Both the position numbers and the translations under genes were made by a program. DNA of 64,000 nucleotides from Microthyrium microscopicum (lineage: Eukaryota > Ascomycota > Dothideomycetes > Microthyriales > Microthyriaceae), in NCBI GenBank assembly GCA_010405405.1, contig MU004230.1, positions 3,493,744 to 3,557,743 on the forward strand, in the 5' to 3' direction. Shown here piece after piece: positions 24,150 to 35,208 of this stretch. Position 1 is the first letter of the stretch. Each line of letters begins with the position of its first letter. A model generated the notes under the pieces. The model saw only the letters and a list, made by a program, of their open reading frames with translations. It had not been told where the DNA came from and searched no databases.

Positions 24150-27100
24150 ATGGCTGGCAAAGGCCCTCATGGACCACGGTCTCCAGACGACCTACTCCTG
24201 GATCTGGATGATTCGAGGCCTATGTACAACTCTGGATCCCGACCTCCCGCAAATGATGACCAGCTTCTACAACGGTACAACATTGATGACTCTGAAGAGT
24301 TTCAGGCGCGGCCATCGGTGTCCTATGACCAATTTGTTGGAGGTCCTACACAATCAAGCAGATCTCAACCTACACCCGGCGCATCCCTACAAACCGGCCC
24401 TTACCTCACTACAGACCGAGCACGAGCATTCTCACAAACTTCCGGTCTTCAGAACTATTCAAGATATCAAGATGGCTTGGAATCCGACGATGACAGGTCG
24501 CAAGCTGGGGGTTACTATGCGACGGGAGGAATTGACGACCCAGCCTTGTCATCACCTGGTGTAAGGGATGCAAGAAGTCGGAATAGTATTTTGGCAATGG
24601 GTGGAGGTTTCATGGGAAAGGCTAGAAATATGCTTGGGATGGGCCCCAAATACTCGGAGATGGATCTACCTTTGACAGAAACTGGACAACGGAGAGCAGC
24701 AACCGACAGCTCTGAGCAACCATCCAAACCCAAGAGCTCAGGGGGCTTCAAATTTGGCTTCAGAAAACAGAAACCAGACCCGTCTACTTTGGGACCCCGT
24801 ATAATATACCTGAACAATCCTCCATCCAATGCCGCCAACAAATATGTCGACAATCACATTTCGACTGCAAAATATAACGCTTTCACCTTTCTTCCAAAAT
24901 TCCTATACGAGCAGTTCTCGAAATACGCCAACATCTTCTTCTTGTTCACGGCCATTCTCCAGCAAATACCCAACATCTCTCCTACAAATCCATATACGAC
25001 TATCATTCCCCTCATAATCGTCCTCATCATTTCCGCAATCAAAGAAGTAGTGGAAGACCTTCGCCGAAAGTCTTCTGATAATATATTGAATAATTCCCGG
25101 GCACAAGTTTTGAAGGGAAGTACCTTCGAGGACACGAAATGGATAAATGTTGCTGTCGGCGACATTATTCGTGTTGAATCCGAGCAACCATTTCCCGCTG
25201 ATTTAGCTCTCCTGGCAAGCTCGGAACCAGAAGGACTGTGTTATATCGAGACGGCGAATCTGGACGGTGAGACCAACTTGAAAATAAAACAAGCCATCCC
25301 AGAGACCGCGCATCTGGTTAGTCAGGCTGAGCTTAGTAGGCTCGGTGGGCGTATTAGATCGGAACAGCCCAACAGCAGCCTTTACACCTATGAAGGCACA
25401 TTGACCATGCAAGCTGGAGGAGGAGAGAAAGAACTTGCTCTCACGCCCGAACAACTACTTCTTCGCGGAGCTACTCTTCGAAATACGCCTTGGATTCATG
25501 GCGTGGTTATCTTTACTGGCCATGAAACAAAACTGATGCGCAATGCCACTGCTACACCAATCAAGAAAACCGCAGTGGAAAAGATGATCAACAAACAGAT
25601 CTTGATTCTTGGACTTATTCTTATTACTCTGAGTATCATTAGTTCCGTTGGTGATCTAATCTACAAATCTACTCAAGGCCATCAGATGTGGTATGTGAGT
25701 CAAGGAGCGTTGAGCCCAGTCAAGCAGTTTTTCTCTGACTTTTTGACATATTGGGTGCTTTATTCCAATTTGGTGCCAATATCCCTTTTCGTTACAGTGG
25801 AAATCGTCAAATACTCTCAGGCGTTCCTCATCAACTCAGATCTGGACATATACTATGATAAGACGGATACTCCTGCAAATTGTAGGACCTCTTCTCTTGT
25901 AGAAGAACTCGGCCAAGTCGAGTACATATTTTCTGACAAGACCGGAACTCTCACTTGCAACATGATGGAATTCCGCCAAAGCACAATTGGAGGATTACAA
26001 TATGCTGATGAAATCCCTGAGGATCGCAGAGCTACGGTAGAGGATGGCATCGAAACCGGCATTCACGACTTTAAGCAACTCGAGGCAAATCGGAAGAATC
26101 ATCGAACCAGTGAAGAGATCAACCAGTTCCTGACTCTGCTCGCAACCTGTCATACAGTCATTCCTGAACAGGGCGCGGATAAGTCTGGACCGATCAAATA
26201 TCAAGCAGCTTCGCCAGATGAAGGAGCACTTGTGGAAGGGGCAGCGCTTCTAGGATACAAATTCATCGCTCGCAAGCCTCGCTCTGTCACGATATTAGTG
26301 GACGGACAAGAGCAAGAGTATGAATTGCTAGCAGTCTGCGAATTCAACTCGACCAGGAAACGAATGTCGACAATCTTCAGATGCCCAGACGGCAGAGTCC
26401 GAGTGTACTGCAAAGGTGCTGACACCGTCATACTCGAACGTCTTGGCCAGAACAACGAAGTCGTCGAAACTACGTTACGGCATCTAGAGGAGTATGCTGC
26501 AGAAGGCTTACGAACTCTCTGCTTGTCAATGCGCGAGGTTTCAGAGCAAGAATTTCAAGAATGGTATCAAGTTTACAATACAGCCATGACTACTGTTGGT
26601 GGTAATCGTGCTGAAGAGCTGGACAAGGCTGCTGAACTTATAGAGCACGACTTGACTCTTCTCGGTGCAACGGCTATTGAGGATAAGCTTCAAGATGGTG
26701 TTCCCGAGACAATTCATACTCTACAAGAAGCCGGTATCAAGATCTGGGTCTTGACTGGAGATCGTCAAGAAACGGCAATCAACATTGGCATGTCATGCAA
26801 GCTCATTAGTGAGGATATGACATTGTTGATTGTGAATGAAGACAGCAAGCACGCAACCCGCGATAATCTAGAAAAGAAGTTGGCGGCTGTCCAAGGTCAG
26901 GCAGTATCACAGGCCGAACTCGAAAGTCTTGCATTGGTTATAGATGGAAAATCGCTGACCTTTGCGCTTGAACGAGACTTGGAAAAGCTTCTCCTGGATC
27001 TTGCTATCAAGTGCAAGGCCGTGATATGCTGTCGGGTGTCGCCTTTACAGAAAGCACTGGTCGTCAAGCTCGTTAAGCGACATCTCAAAGCTATTCTACT

Positions 27101-28313
27101 TGCCATTGGAGATGGTGCCAACGATGTCTCCATGATTCAGGCCGCACATATCGGAATCGGCATTAGTGGTGTCGAAGGCCTGCAAGCAGCGCGAAGTGCT
27201 GATGTTGCAATTGCACAGTTCCGATTTCTACGTAAATTGTTGCTTGTCCATGGTGCTTGGGGCTATCATCGAGTGTCTAGAGTCATTTTGTACTCTTTCT
27301 ACAAGAACGTGGCGCTTTTCATGACCCAGTTCTGGTATTCTTTCATGAACGCATCCACTGGTCAAAGTATCTACGAATCCTGGACGTTGAGTTTCTTCAA
27401 CGTCATCTTCACAGTCGCACCACCATTCGTCATTGGAGTCTTCGACCAGTTCATCTCAGCAAGATTACTCGATCGTTACCCGCAGCTATACCAACTCAGT
27501 CAGAAAGGTGTCTTCTTCAGAATGCACTCATTCTTCTCCTGGATCGCCAACGGATTCTATCACTCTCTCATCCTCTTCGTTGCATCAGTATTCTTCTTCT
27601 ACGACGATCTCCCTCAAAGCGACGGCAGAATAGCCGGCCATTGGGTTTGGGGCACAGCATTGTACACTGCGGCGCTGGTAACAGTTTTACTCAAAGCCGC
27701 GTTGATCGTCAACATCTGGAACAAATGGACTGTCCTCGCAATCCCTGGCAGTTTTGCTCTTTGGGGATTGCTTCTACCGCTCTACGCGTGGATTGCACCC
27801 ATGGTCCACGTCTCTCCCGAATTCTACGGCATCAACGAACGTCTCTGGCCATCGCTAGTCTTCTGGGCTATGGCACTTGTCTTGCCGCCCCTCTGCCTAA
27901 GTCGTGACATTGCATACAAATAGTAAGTTCATCTCAATATCTCGCATGAAGAAGACTATCGCTAACTCTCTTTCCCAGTGCCAAGCGGATGTATTTTCCT
28001 CAGCAATATCACTATGTGCAAGAAATTCAAAAATACAACATCCAGGACTATAGACCTAGGTACATATCACCATGGAGTTTTAGCCGCGTCATACTAACAT
28101 CGTTTCTCTAGGATGGAGCAGTTCCAGAAAGCTATCCGTAAGGTCCGTCAAGTCCAGCGTATGCGAAAGCAACGCGGATATGCGTTTTCGCAGACCGACG
28201 AGTCACAGGCGCGTGTACTGCAGGCGTACGACACGACGAAATCGCGGGGTCGGTATGGTGAGATGGTTAGTTCGAGAAAGCCGGGCGAAGGTGGTGTGGG
28301 TATGGCGCGGTGA
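24150..28313 (+). CDS. DRS2: Phospholipid-translocating P4-ATPase (flippase), Drs2 type
   Basis: Flips phosphatidylserine/ethanolamine from lumenal to cytosolic leaflet at the trans-Golgi, driving vesicle formation; partners with a Cdc50-family subunit. Exons: 24150-27922, 27979-28059, 28112-28313; 1351 residues. Seen: long disordered N-terminus (1-210); the P4-specific LDGETNLK (about 371-378); phosphorylation site SDKTGTLTCNMM with Asp near 596; KGADTVILERL; TGDRQETAINIG; the hinge GDGANDVSMIQAAHIGIGI; then about ten membrane helices in total. The last exon carries the regulatory C-tail RKQRGYAFSQTDE and AYDTTKSRGRYGEM, matching the yeast Drs2 autoinhibitory/Gea2- and PI4P-binding region. 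Start ATG in strong context (cgccATGGC). Confidence 0.97.
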
Positions 28314-28476
28314 GATTTGGAGCGAATGGTTTAGTTGTTGTTATTATGAGATATGAGCTGTTGTGGTCTCATTGACTGTTTCTTTTTGAGAAGATTGATC
28401 TACCCAGCTGTGGGGGTCTTTTTGGCATGGAGTTTTGGTGGTCTACTTCACTGGACTGAGTGGGTTTGTTGTTCTT

Positions 28477-28571
<95 letters not shown>

Positions 28572-28581
28572 NNNNNNNNNN

Positions 28582-28676
<95 letters not shown>
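28477..28676 (+). repeat. (TAC)n trinucleotide microsatellite
   Basis: An uninterrupted TAC/ACT/CTA array of about 190 sequenced bases, roughly 63 units, broken only by ten N. It lies 164 bp past the DRS2 stop, so it is probably in or just beyond that gene's 3' UTR. The transcript strand would carry (UAC)n. Confidence 0.98.
28572..28581. other. Assembly gap (10 N) inside the microsatellite
   Basis: Ten N in the middle of a perfect repeat; the array's real length is unknown. Confidence 0.99.
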
Positions 28677-29892
28677 TCTCTGCGGAATAGTAGGCTTTTT
28701 GGTTCTGTGCATAGTATGTTGTTTGTTTAGTGTACTTTCTTGGACTTTGTCGAGATTGTATATCAAATTTATCAATGAAGGGCCGAATGGATGCCCCTGC
28801 CTTTTGAATATATTCAATGCTTATTCTATAATTTCGATATATCCTAGATATCATCGACTAGATTAGTGGATCAAATTATGGCAGCAAAAGGACCGAATCG
28901 ATCGCGTTCTACGCTTTTGAACTACCATACACGTGGAAGAGCTTGTTACGGAACAATAGATGCCGTGGAAGGCACGGATTGATATGGATTCGAATTTAAT
29001 GGTAGGCTTGAGCCGGGTCTGATATGGCTTGCGCTGTGTTTGGTTGGCAAAAAACCCCCGAAGCTTGAACTGGTTCCGCAAACAAGACTAATATGCAGGC
29101 CACGCAATTGGTGAATCATACAACGTGCTTCCACCCAGGTACGAACCAAAATAAAGATCGCTATGATCTTCGACAGGCATAAAATGCTATTGATCTGGTA
29201 GTGATCGTGTCCAAAGGTAGACAAAACCGAGTGGACTTCAGCAGCAGAGTCCAAGGCTTGAAGCGTTTCAACGTAGACAGCGCCAAACCACCACCAAGCC
29301 CAGATTGTGGAGTTGGCAAAGGTGAAGAATCTTCAAAAGAAGGGGAATTGGCTGGCTTTTTATTCTCCTTGTTGGCTAAGGCTGAAACGGGCAAAGTGGT
29401 GGATGAAGAAGGCTTTCTAGAGCGTACGCCAGACAGTTGCCAGTCGCCAGCCACGAGTTATTCAAACGAATCAAACCAAAGAAAGCTCACGCCAAAAGAG
29501 ACGATTTAGTAAATTTCTGGTAAAGTTCTGGTTCCCAGCGAACGACATTCGATCATACATTCAGCTTAGACTCCACTTGTTGACCCTCCACTGTCTGCAC
29601 TGTCCTCCTCCAGTCCTTCACACTAACACCGATACATCCTCACCAAAAAGTCATCAGCTCCGCCCCAGACTAACTCTACACTCCAATTGCCAATCCTCCT
29701 GTTTTTCCCATCTTCCGTCTGCATCTTACTTTGCGAAAGAAACATCTCCAAACCATCTCGCTGCATCATATCGATACTATCGCTGTCATGCGCCCTATCC
29801 GCTGTTTGTCTATCATCCCTCAGCCGCGCTCACGTTGATGATCCACCCACGTTCCACCTGTTGGTAGCCGGCCCGCGCCTGGCCACAGCAGA

Positions 29893-32800
29893 ATGTTTAG
29901 AAATCGCAAGAAAGACAAGTTGCAACCTCCGCCGACCCACTCCTCCAAGCAATCTATAACTTCGGTGGCATCTTTGACATCGGTTGGATCTGCTGGTCGC
30001 AATGCATCCTCGCCGCATCTTCCCTCCAAATCCCCCAGTCTCTTGAATCTTCCCTCTGCCACCGAACCGTCTTCCGCAGCGTCCGACTACGAACACGGCA
30101 CCTATCCTTTTCTCGACCATCCGTCCTCCATTCCGCCGTACCAATCGTACCAATCGTACACATCCTCTCCAATCTCGTCGCTGCCCCCAACGTTGCCGGA
30201 TATAACTCGAGTGTCGAGCATTAGAAGTGTCTTGGGACGACAAGGCCAGCAGACAGGCGAAGCTGGCACTAATATACTTGCGCGCAATGGATCTGGGGAA
30301 TCGTGGCTGCGGTCTTTTGGCTCGTCCGCTAAAGATGAAGCTTCATGGGACGAGTCGAAGCAAGCGAGCGTAGGCGAGGGGAGGCCTGCACCGACAAAAA
30401 CAAAACTGACATTACCTGGAGACATTGAGGCGCCCCGTCCACCACCCAAGGAAAGAGAAGAATCACGATCTCGCCCAACAACTGCTGGAAGTAGGTCGGA
30501 TCAACTCTCCCGCCCGCGTACAGCTCCACGCGACGATTCAAGGGAGGCCATACCATCTATTGTAACACATGGAGCAACACCTCGACAGAACCATAGATTC
30601 GACCTTGACGGAAACAAATCTCCTCCTGTTTCTCGTCCTCTTACGGCCGCCTCCTCGCTACTCAGTTATACGCAACACTCTGATAAAAGCAGCGCCACAG
30701 GATCTTCGATTCGGTCGTCGTCTACCTTTAGTCATCCCATGATGATGGGACAGTTCAATGATCCTGTTCAGACGTCACTTTCTGTGTCGCCGTCTAAGTT
30801 TCCTACAGAAAGTCATCGGCCACCTCCAAAACCCCCTTCCTATGCTCCGCCTCCAGTGCCACAGACTCAGATTCACGCACCAGCAAAAGTTATGGATCTA
30901 AACCCACCAATACCTAAACATGCACCTCCTCCACCTCCACCTCCAAAGGTGACCAAACATAAACTTAATCTACGGAATCCAATGTCTCTGCTTTTAAAAC
31001 GACGCTCGGCGCAGAACATCCCACAACTGTCAGATGACTCTCTAGTCTCACGCAAAACTCCGAGATCATACGGCTCATCGGCACAAACAAAAGACCCAAG
31101 TATAAGGGGCACCATCGTCCATGACTTTAGTGCGCCCAAAGAAAGACGGAATAATAATGGCTTTGACGATTCGATGGCTTCGATACAAGAAGAGCCTTGG
31201 CCTGATAAACCCCATACACCTATCTTCAAGGAACACTTTGATGATGGGCAAAGCAACGAGGCTGCTATTCGTGCAGAAGCCATGGCGAATCGCGATTTTA
31301 TAGCTCGAAACCTTCCACCTCCAATGCCTTCTGCTCCTCCGCCACTGCCACCACCTCCTCCATTTGGACGACCGGCGGCTGCTCAATATATGCCTGATTA
31401 CCATGCTGCTCACCATGTAGAAACTGCCTTGTCAGCACCTTTGCAACCTCCACCTCTAGCTGCACTTCCTGAGATACCGCTTCAGATAGATACTACTGTG
31501 GCATCGGGACCTCAAGCTGGTGGAACACTTTCCCCATTGATCGAGGATCCTGGTACATCGCCGGTAGGGCCAAAAAATCCATCGGGAAATATTAGACGCA
31601 ACACCATAAGCAGCAGACGACGGAACACGAGATTCAGCACTGCTTCAAGAGGATCAATGTCCAGTATCGCTTCCGATGGCAGTAATCGCTCTTCTGGCAT
31701 ACCGGCTCACATGTCGTCTCAATCGTCGCGATTTAGTTTCCAGTATGCGGGACAAGATTCGATCTTGCAGGAGAAGATGCTGGAAGAAAAGCATAAACAG
31801 AGGGCGGCAGCGAAGGCGCTTGCTGAGAAGGCCAATCCGACTGAGGAACCGGAGCCTGAAGAAGAGGACGATTATGACTATGAGGACGAGATGGACGATA
31901 TGGAAGAGGAGGTTCCTATGATAGGCGATGATTGGGGTTATGGTGGTGGAGGACTGGGAGACATGTCTTTGGGGACCGGCCTGGGCAATTTGACACTCGA
32001 GGACGTATTGAATACATCAGCAATGAATGTTGCTCTCATGGGGAATCCACTCGACAATTCATCATTGACAGCCCAGTCACCCTCGGTACATGGACTTGGA
32101 ATATTGTCTGGCCCACAGCAGCAGGAACATCAAGTTGAAACTCGCCAATCTTCAAAGCCTTCAGTCTATCAGCCAAGTGGAATTCCAACCCAAAACTCAG
32201 TGCATCTCAACTTTGATGAAGGGGCGATGGATGACGATCTCTACTTTGACGATGGCATGATCGATGAAGTCAACTTTGATGATACGCAACACTTTGACGA
32301 GACGGTGCTTGACGATCCCTCGCATCCTCTTTACGAACGGAAACGATTGTCTGCCCCAATGACAGAGCCGTTGTCTGCTCTGTCAGACGATGGTGATGAT
32401 AAGCCAGCCCACTCAAATATGTTGGCACCGATGAATAGTGTTCATAACAGCACTCAGGTGTTCAATTTTGCGCAGTATCCAAGCGTCAACGCATCACCTG
32501 AACAAGTTTCTGAATATCACAGCATCCTTGCCATGGCCGCAACCAAGGCGGCCGAGTCTGGACGTTTTGAGCGAAGCGATAGTGTGAGCAATCTGAAAGA
32601 TGCCGCTCAAACTGGATTGCATGAAGCTGAATCACAACCGGGTCTTGTTCCTGACGACTCGCGATCAAGTCAAGCAACCACCATGTCACCGCCACCTGCT
32701 GATACGGTCACGGAACTAGACACTCAGGAGCTCTCTCGACAAGAATCGCAAAAGCAGGTCATGTTCACATTAGGCGGTCAAGGACACTACGATAATGACT

Positions 32801-33951
32801 TCATGGCCTTTAACTCAGACATGTCGGACTATGACTCGGCGTACGAAGATGACCAAATCATCGCAGCTGCCAATGCCGACGCACTTGCTAATGACGACGA
32901 CTGTATCTACGGAACGGAGTTTGGTTTCTACGCACGACCTGGTCCCAATGGCGGTGACGACGGCGAAGAGGCTATTAACGGTGGCTATTTTGGACCAAAA
33001 GAATGGAGCCAGATTGAACGCCAAAAGTCTACTCGCGAGCCAAATCTTACACCGATCACCGAGCGAAGCGAATACTCGACGCGCAACTCGTTTGTGTCGG
33101 TGCCAACGCTCGATAAGGGAGCACACTCCAGTCCCGGTCTTGCTCAGCTGGCGCGCATGAGTCCAAGTTGGAACAACAGCGAAATGAATCTTGAGGCATT
33201 GATGCGCCTCCGCAAAGGCACATTCGGCGGCAGCCAGGCCAGTTTAAAGAGCACTGGAAGCAATGGAAACCAACCGAGTAGTCCTCTCGCCTCGAGCCCC
33301 ATCATAGCCATGCAAGATTCTCGCAGTGCTTTTGCTCACCCAGAACTCAAGTCCAACTCTGCCCTCCAACACGCCATCAACGCGCCATACCGAACCACTG
33401 ATGATGTAGAGGACGAAGACGAGGCCTGGGAAGACACAACCACCGCCTCTACCGATGAGGAAGAATCCGACTACACCGATACCGAAGAACTAGAAGACGA
33501 CGAAGAAGGTGAAAGCCCAACCATCACCGCAACAACCTACTCCTGCACCGCCGGCTCAACCACTTTACCCGCCCAAAAATCCTTCCCTCGCCCCTTCAAC
33601 CTCGTCATCCAGCCCGCGACTTCTCCGCACGCCAACCTACCAGCATTCCACTTCCCCTCCAGCGCCTCACCCATCTCGCCCACGGACGTTGGCCTCGCGC
33701 CCCTTCTTTCCCAGCAAGCTGGCGCCGCGCGCGGAAAAGCCGCCTCCGGCACATTCTACTCGCCCGCCTCATCCGTCGCTTCCCCCGTAAAAATCAGCCA
33801 CTCGCGCACCGGCTCCGACAGCGTCGCCTACGTCGAAGAATGCGACGAGGAAGGCGGGCAGCCACATTGGGTGCTGGAACGTCGACGAACAGGCGAGAAT
33901 GGCGTGGAAGAATTGATTGGTAGGACTAGAATTGAGCATGGGTCGATTTAG
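29893..33951 (+). CDS. Large disordered proline-rich fungal protein
   Basis: Single open frame of 1352 residues, no intron. Mostly Ser/Pro/Asp/Glu-rich, likely disordered. Two polyproline tracts (HAPPPPPPPKVTK at about 344-356 and APPPLPPPPPFGRP at about 478-493) could bind SH3, WW or profilin partners. A short ordered-looking block GTIVHDFSAPKERR lies near 415. A charged helix (LEEKHKQRAAAKALAEKA, about 636-653) is followed by an Asp/Glu run (about 654-676). Short repeated acidic motifs occur around 776-800 (DDDLYFDDGMIDEVNFDD), with a second long acidic tract at about 1171-1206. No enzyme domain and no family I can name. Composition suggests a scaffold, but no function is assigned. Confidence 0.85.
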   Translation: MFRNRKKDKLQPPPTHSSKQSITSVASLTSVGSAGRNASSPHLPSKSPSLLNLPSATEPSSAASDYEHGTYPFLDHPSSIPPYQSYQSYTSSPISSLPPTLPDITRVSSIRSVLGRQGQQTGEAGTNILARNGSGESWLRSFGSSAKDEASWDESKQASVGEGRPAPTKTKLTLPGDIEAPRPPPKEREESRSRPTTAGSRSDQLSRPRTAPRDDSREAIPSIVTHGATPRQNHRFDLDGNKSPPVSRPLTAASSLLSYTQHSDKSSATGSSIRSSSTFSHPMMMGQFNDPVQTSLSVSPSKFPTESHRPPPKPPSYAPPPVPQTQIHAPAKVMDLNPPIPKHAPPPPPPPKVTKHKLNLRNPMSLLLKRRSAQNIPQLSDDSLVSRKTPRSYGSSAQTKDPSIRGTIVHDFSAPKERRNNNGFDDSMASIQEEPWPDKPHTPIFKEHFDDGQSNEAAIRAEAMANRDFIARNLPPPMPSAPPPLPPPPPFGRPAAAQYMPDYHAAHHVETALSAPLQPPPLAALPEIPLQIDTTVASGPQAGGTLSPLIEDPGTSPVGPKNPSGNIRRNTISSRRRNTRFSTASRGSMSSIASDGSNRSSGIPAHMSSQSSRFSFQYAGQDSILQEKMLEEKHKQRAAAKALAEKANPTEEPEPEEEDDYDYEDEMDDMEEEVPMIGDDWGYGGGGLGDMSLGTGLGNLTLEDVLNTSAMNVALMGNPLDNSSLTAQSPSVHGLGILSGPQQQEHQVETRQSSKPSVYQPSGIPTQNSVHLNFDEGAMDDDLYFDDGMIDEVNFDDTQHFDETVLDDPSHPLYERKRLSAPMTEPLSALSDDGDDKPAHSNMLAPMNSVHNSTQVFNFAQYPSVNASPEQVSEYHSILAMAATKAAESGRFERSDSVSNLKDAAQTGLHEAESQPGLVPDDSRSSQATTMSPPPADTVTELDTQELSRQESQKQVMFTLGGQGHYDNDFMAFNSDMSDYDSAYEDDQIIAAANADALANDDDCIYGTEFGFYARPGPNGGDDGEEAINGGYFGPKEWSQIERQKSTREPNLTPITERSEYSTRNSFVSVPTLDKGAHSSPGLAQLARMSPSWNNSEMNLEALMRLRKGTFGGSQASLKSTGSNGNQPSSPLASSPIIAMQDSRSAFAHPELKSNSALQHAINAPYRTTDDVEDEDEAWEDTTTASTDEEESDYTDTEELEDDEEGESPTITATTYSCTAGSTTLPAQKSFPRPFNLVIQPATSPHANLPAFHFPSSASPISPTDVGLAPLLSQQAGAARGKAASGTFYSPASSVASPVKISHSRTGSDSVAYVEECDEEGGQPHWVLERRRTGENGVEELIGRTRIEHGSI

Positions 33952-35208
33952 GAGAGACTTTGTGCCGATCGTGTCCGCAATCATGTCCGGTAGGGTTGGA
34001 AGGTGATGATGCTGGTGATTGTATATAGTGGACTATTCGGATGGGGATGGGGATGGAGCTTTGACTGGTGGATGGATTGGGGGAGAAAGAGAAGAAGATT
34101 GTTATTGTATATACCCGCATGGATTGTTGTTTTTGCACTGTGCATAGCGATGGGAGCGGTTCATGTTTTAGACTTTTAGGGATTGGGATATACCACTGCG
34201 GTCGTTTAGGGGATTTTTGTTATTAATTTTAGCGCCGAGAGCGGTATATTTTTTCTCACTTCAATCAATCGCTCAGTGAAAGTGATTAGGCGGATGATAA
34301 ATCGATCTTTGCTTCTTGGTATCGCCCTCGTCTACATTCGATGGCTGATGGCTGGGGGTAGTGGAGCCCAGGAAGTCTTGTCGCTGTCATGATATTACTA
34401 TTTTAGCTTCAAAGATCTGCCGCTTTGGGTGCAAATTCAGTGGAACGCGAGAACAAAGATCTCTTATATTCACTAATCCTGTAAACATGATCCCGGCTCT
34501 GAAATGTCCCTTGAAGACAGTTCTGGTACCAGGTTAACCAAAAAGAAGTCATAGGAGAAAAGTGTGGCTGGCATGAGAGACAGCTGGATTGTTGTGGTAC
34601 CGAAGAATAATAGGATTGAATGATGATTTCTATCAAGGAGAGAAGTGTATACCGGTGTTACAAAAGTCGAAGGATCACTGTATCAACTGGTCACGTTCTT
34701 CCATGCCATCACAAGCTCCTTGTGCTATAAACATAGAGGGCAAGCCATAGAATGTACCGCTGGTTTCGTCAAAAACGGGCTGGAGCTATATCGCTTCCAG
34801 TCACTGCGATCATAAATTGCATCCACAGCTCCAAACAGTCGACTAAGGGGCACGCTCAAATGTTCCTTGATTTGAGAAAGCATCTATACTGTTTTGGGAA
34901 GTGTAGTTACAAGTTTGTAGAGCGTTGATAGTCCTACTTTTGGCGACAAAGAGCAAGGCGAGAAGCAATCAATCATGCCTTACCCAGACAGTCGTAGTAC
35001 ATCATGAACAGGATTAAATCTTTGTTGAATTGGCATAAGCAAAGTTAGCGTCACGCTTACGATTGCCTTGGACATATCTTCTGCCCGTTCCGTTTCGGTA
35101 TATATTCTCAAGTGCTGCTGGGCTTTGAATTTAGGAGTAGTCATTCTACTATCTTGTCTACCTACTAATTCAGCAAGTGTAGTTCTTTGCGAACTTTTCC
35201 ACACCATC
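33952..35208. other. Intergenic, no gene seen
   Basis: 1.26 kb marking the change from the dense housekeeping stretch to a gene-poor accessory stretch. One weak minus-strand ORF (34980-35321) overlaps the next gene's first exon and is rejected. Confidence 0.5.

Larger units (their letters stand above)
28314..29892. other. Intergenic with microsatellite and gap
   Basis: 1.58 kb between DRS2 and the next gene (same orientation). Contains the (TAC)n array and the N gap described separately. The ORFs through the array are simple homopolymer translations (poly-Leu, poly-Tyr, poly-Thr, poly-Val) and are not genes. Paired opposite ORFs at 29161-29509 have no domain. The last 300 bases are CT-rich leader. 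Confidence 0.55.

Noticed and set aside
28353-28866. Long ORFs through the trinucleotide array on both strands
   Set aside because: They translate only the TAC repeat (poly-Leu, poly-Tyr, poly-Thr, poly-Val) and cross an N gap; no real coding signal.
29161-29509. Opposed ORFs upstream of the 29.9-kb gene
   Set aside because: Same sequence open on both strands, no homology recognised; probably leader DNA.
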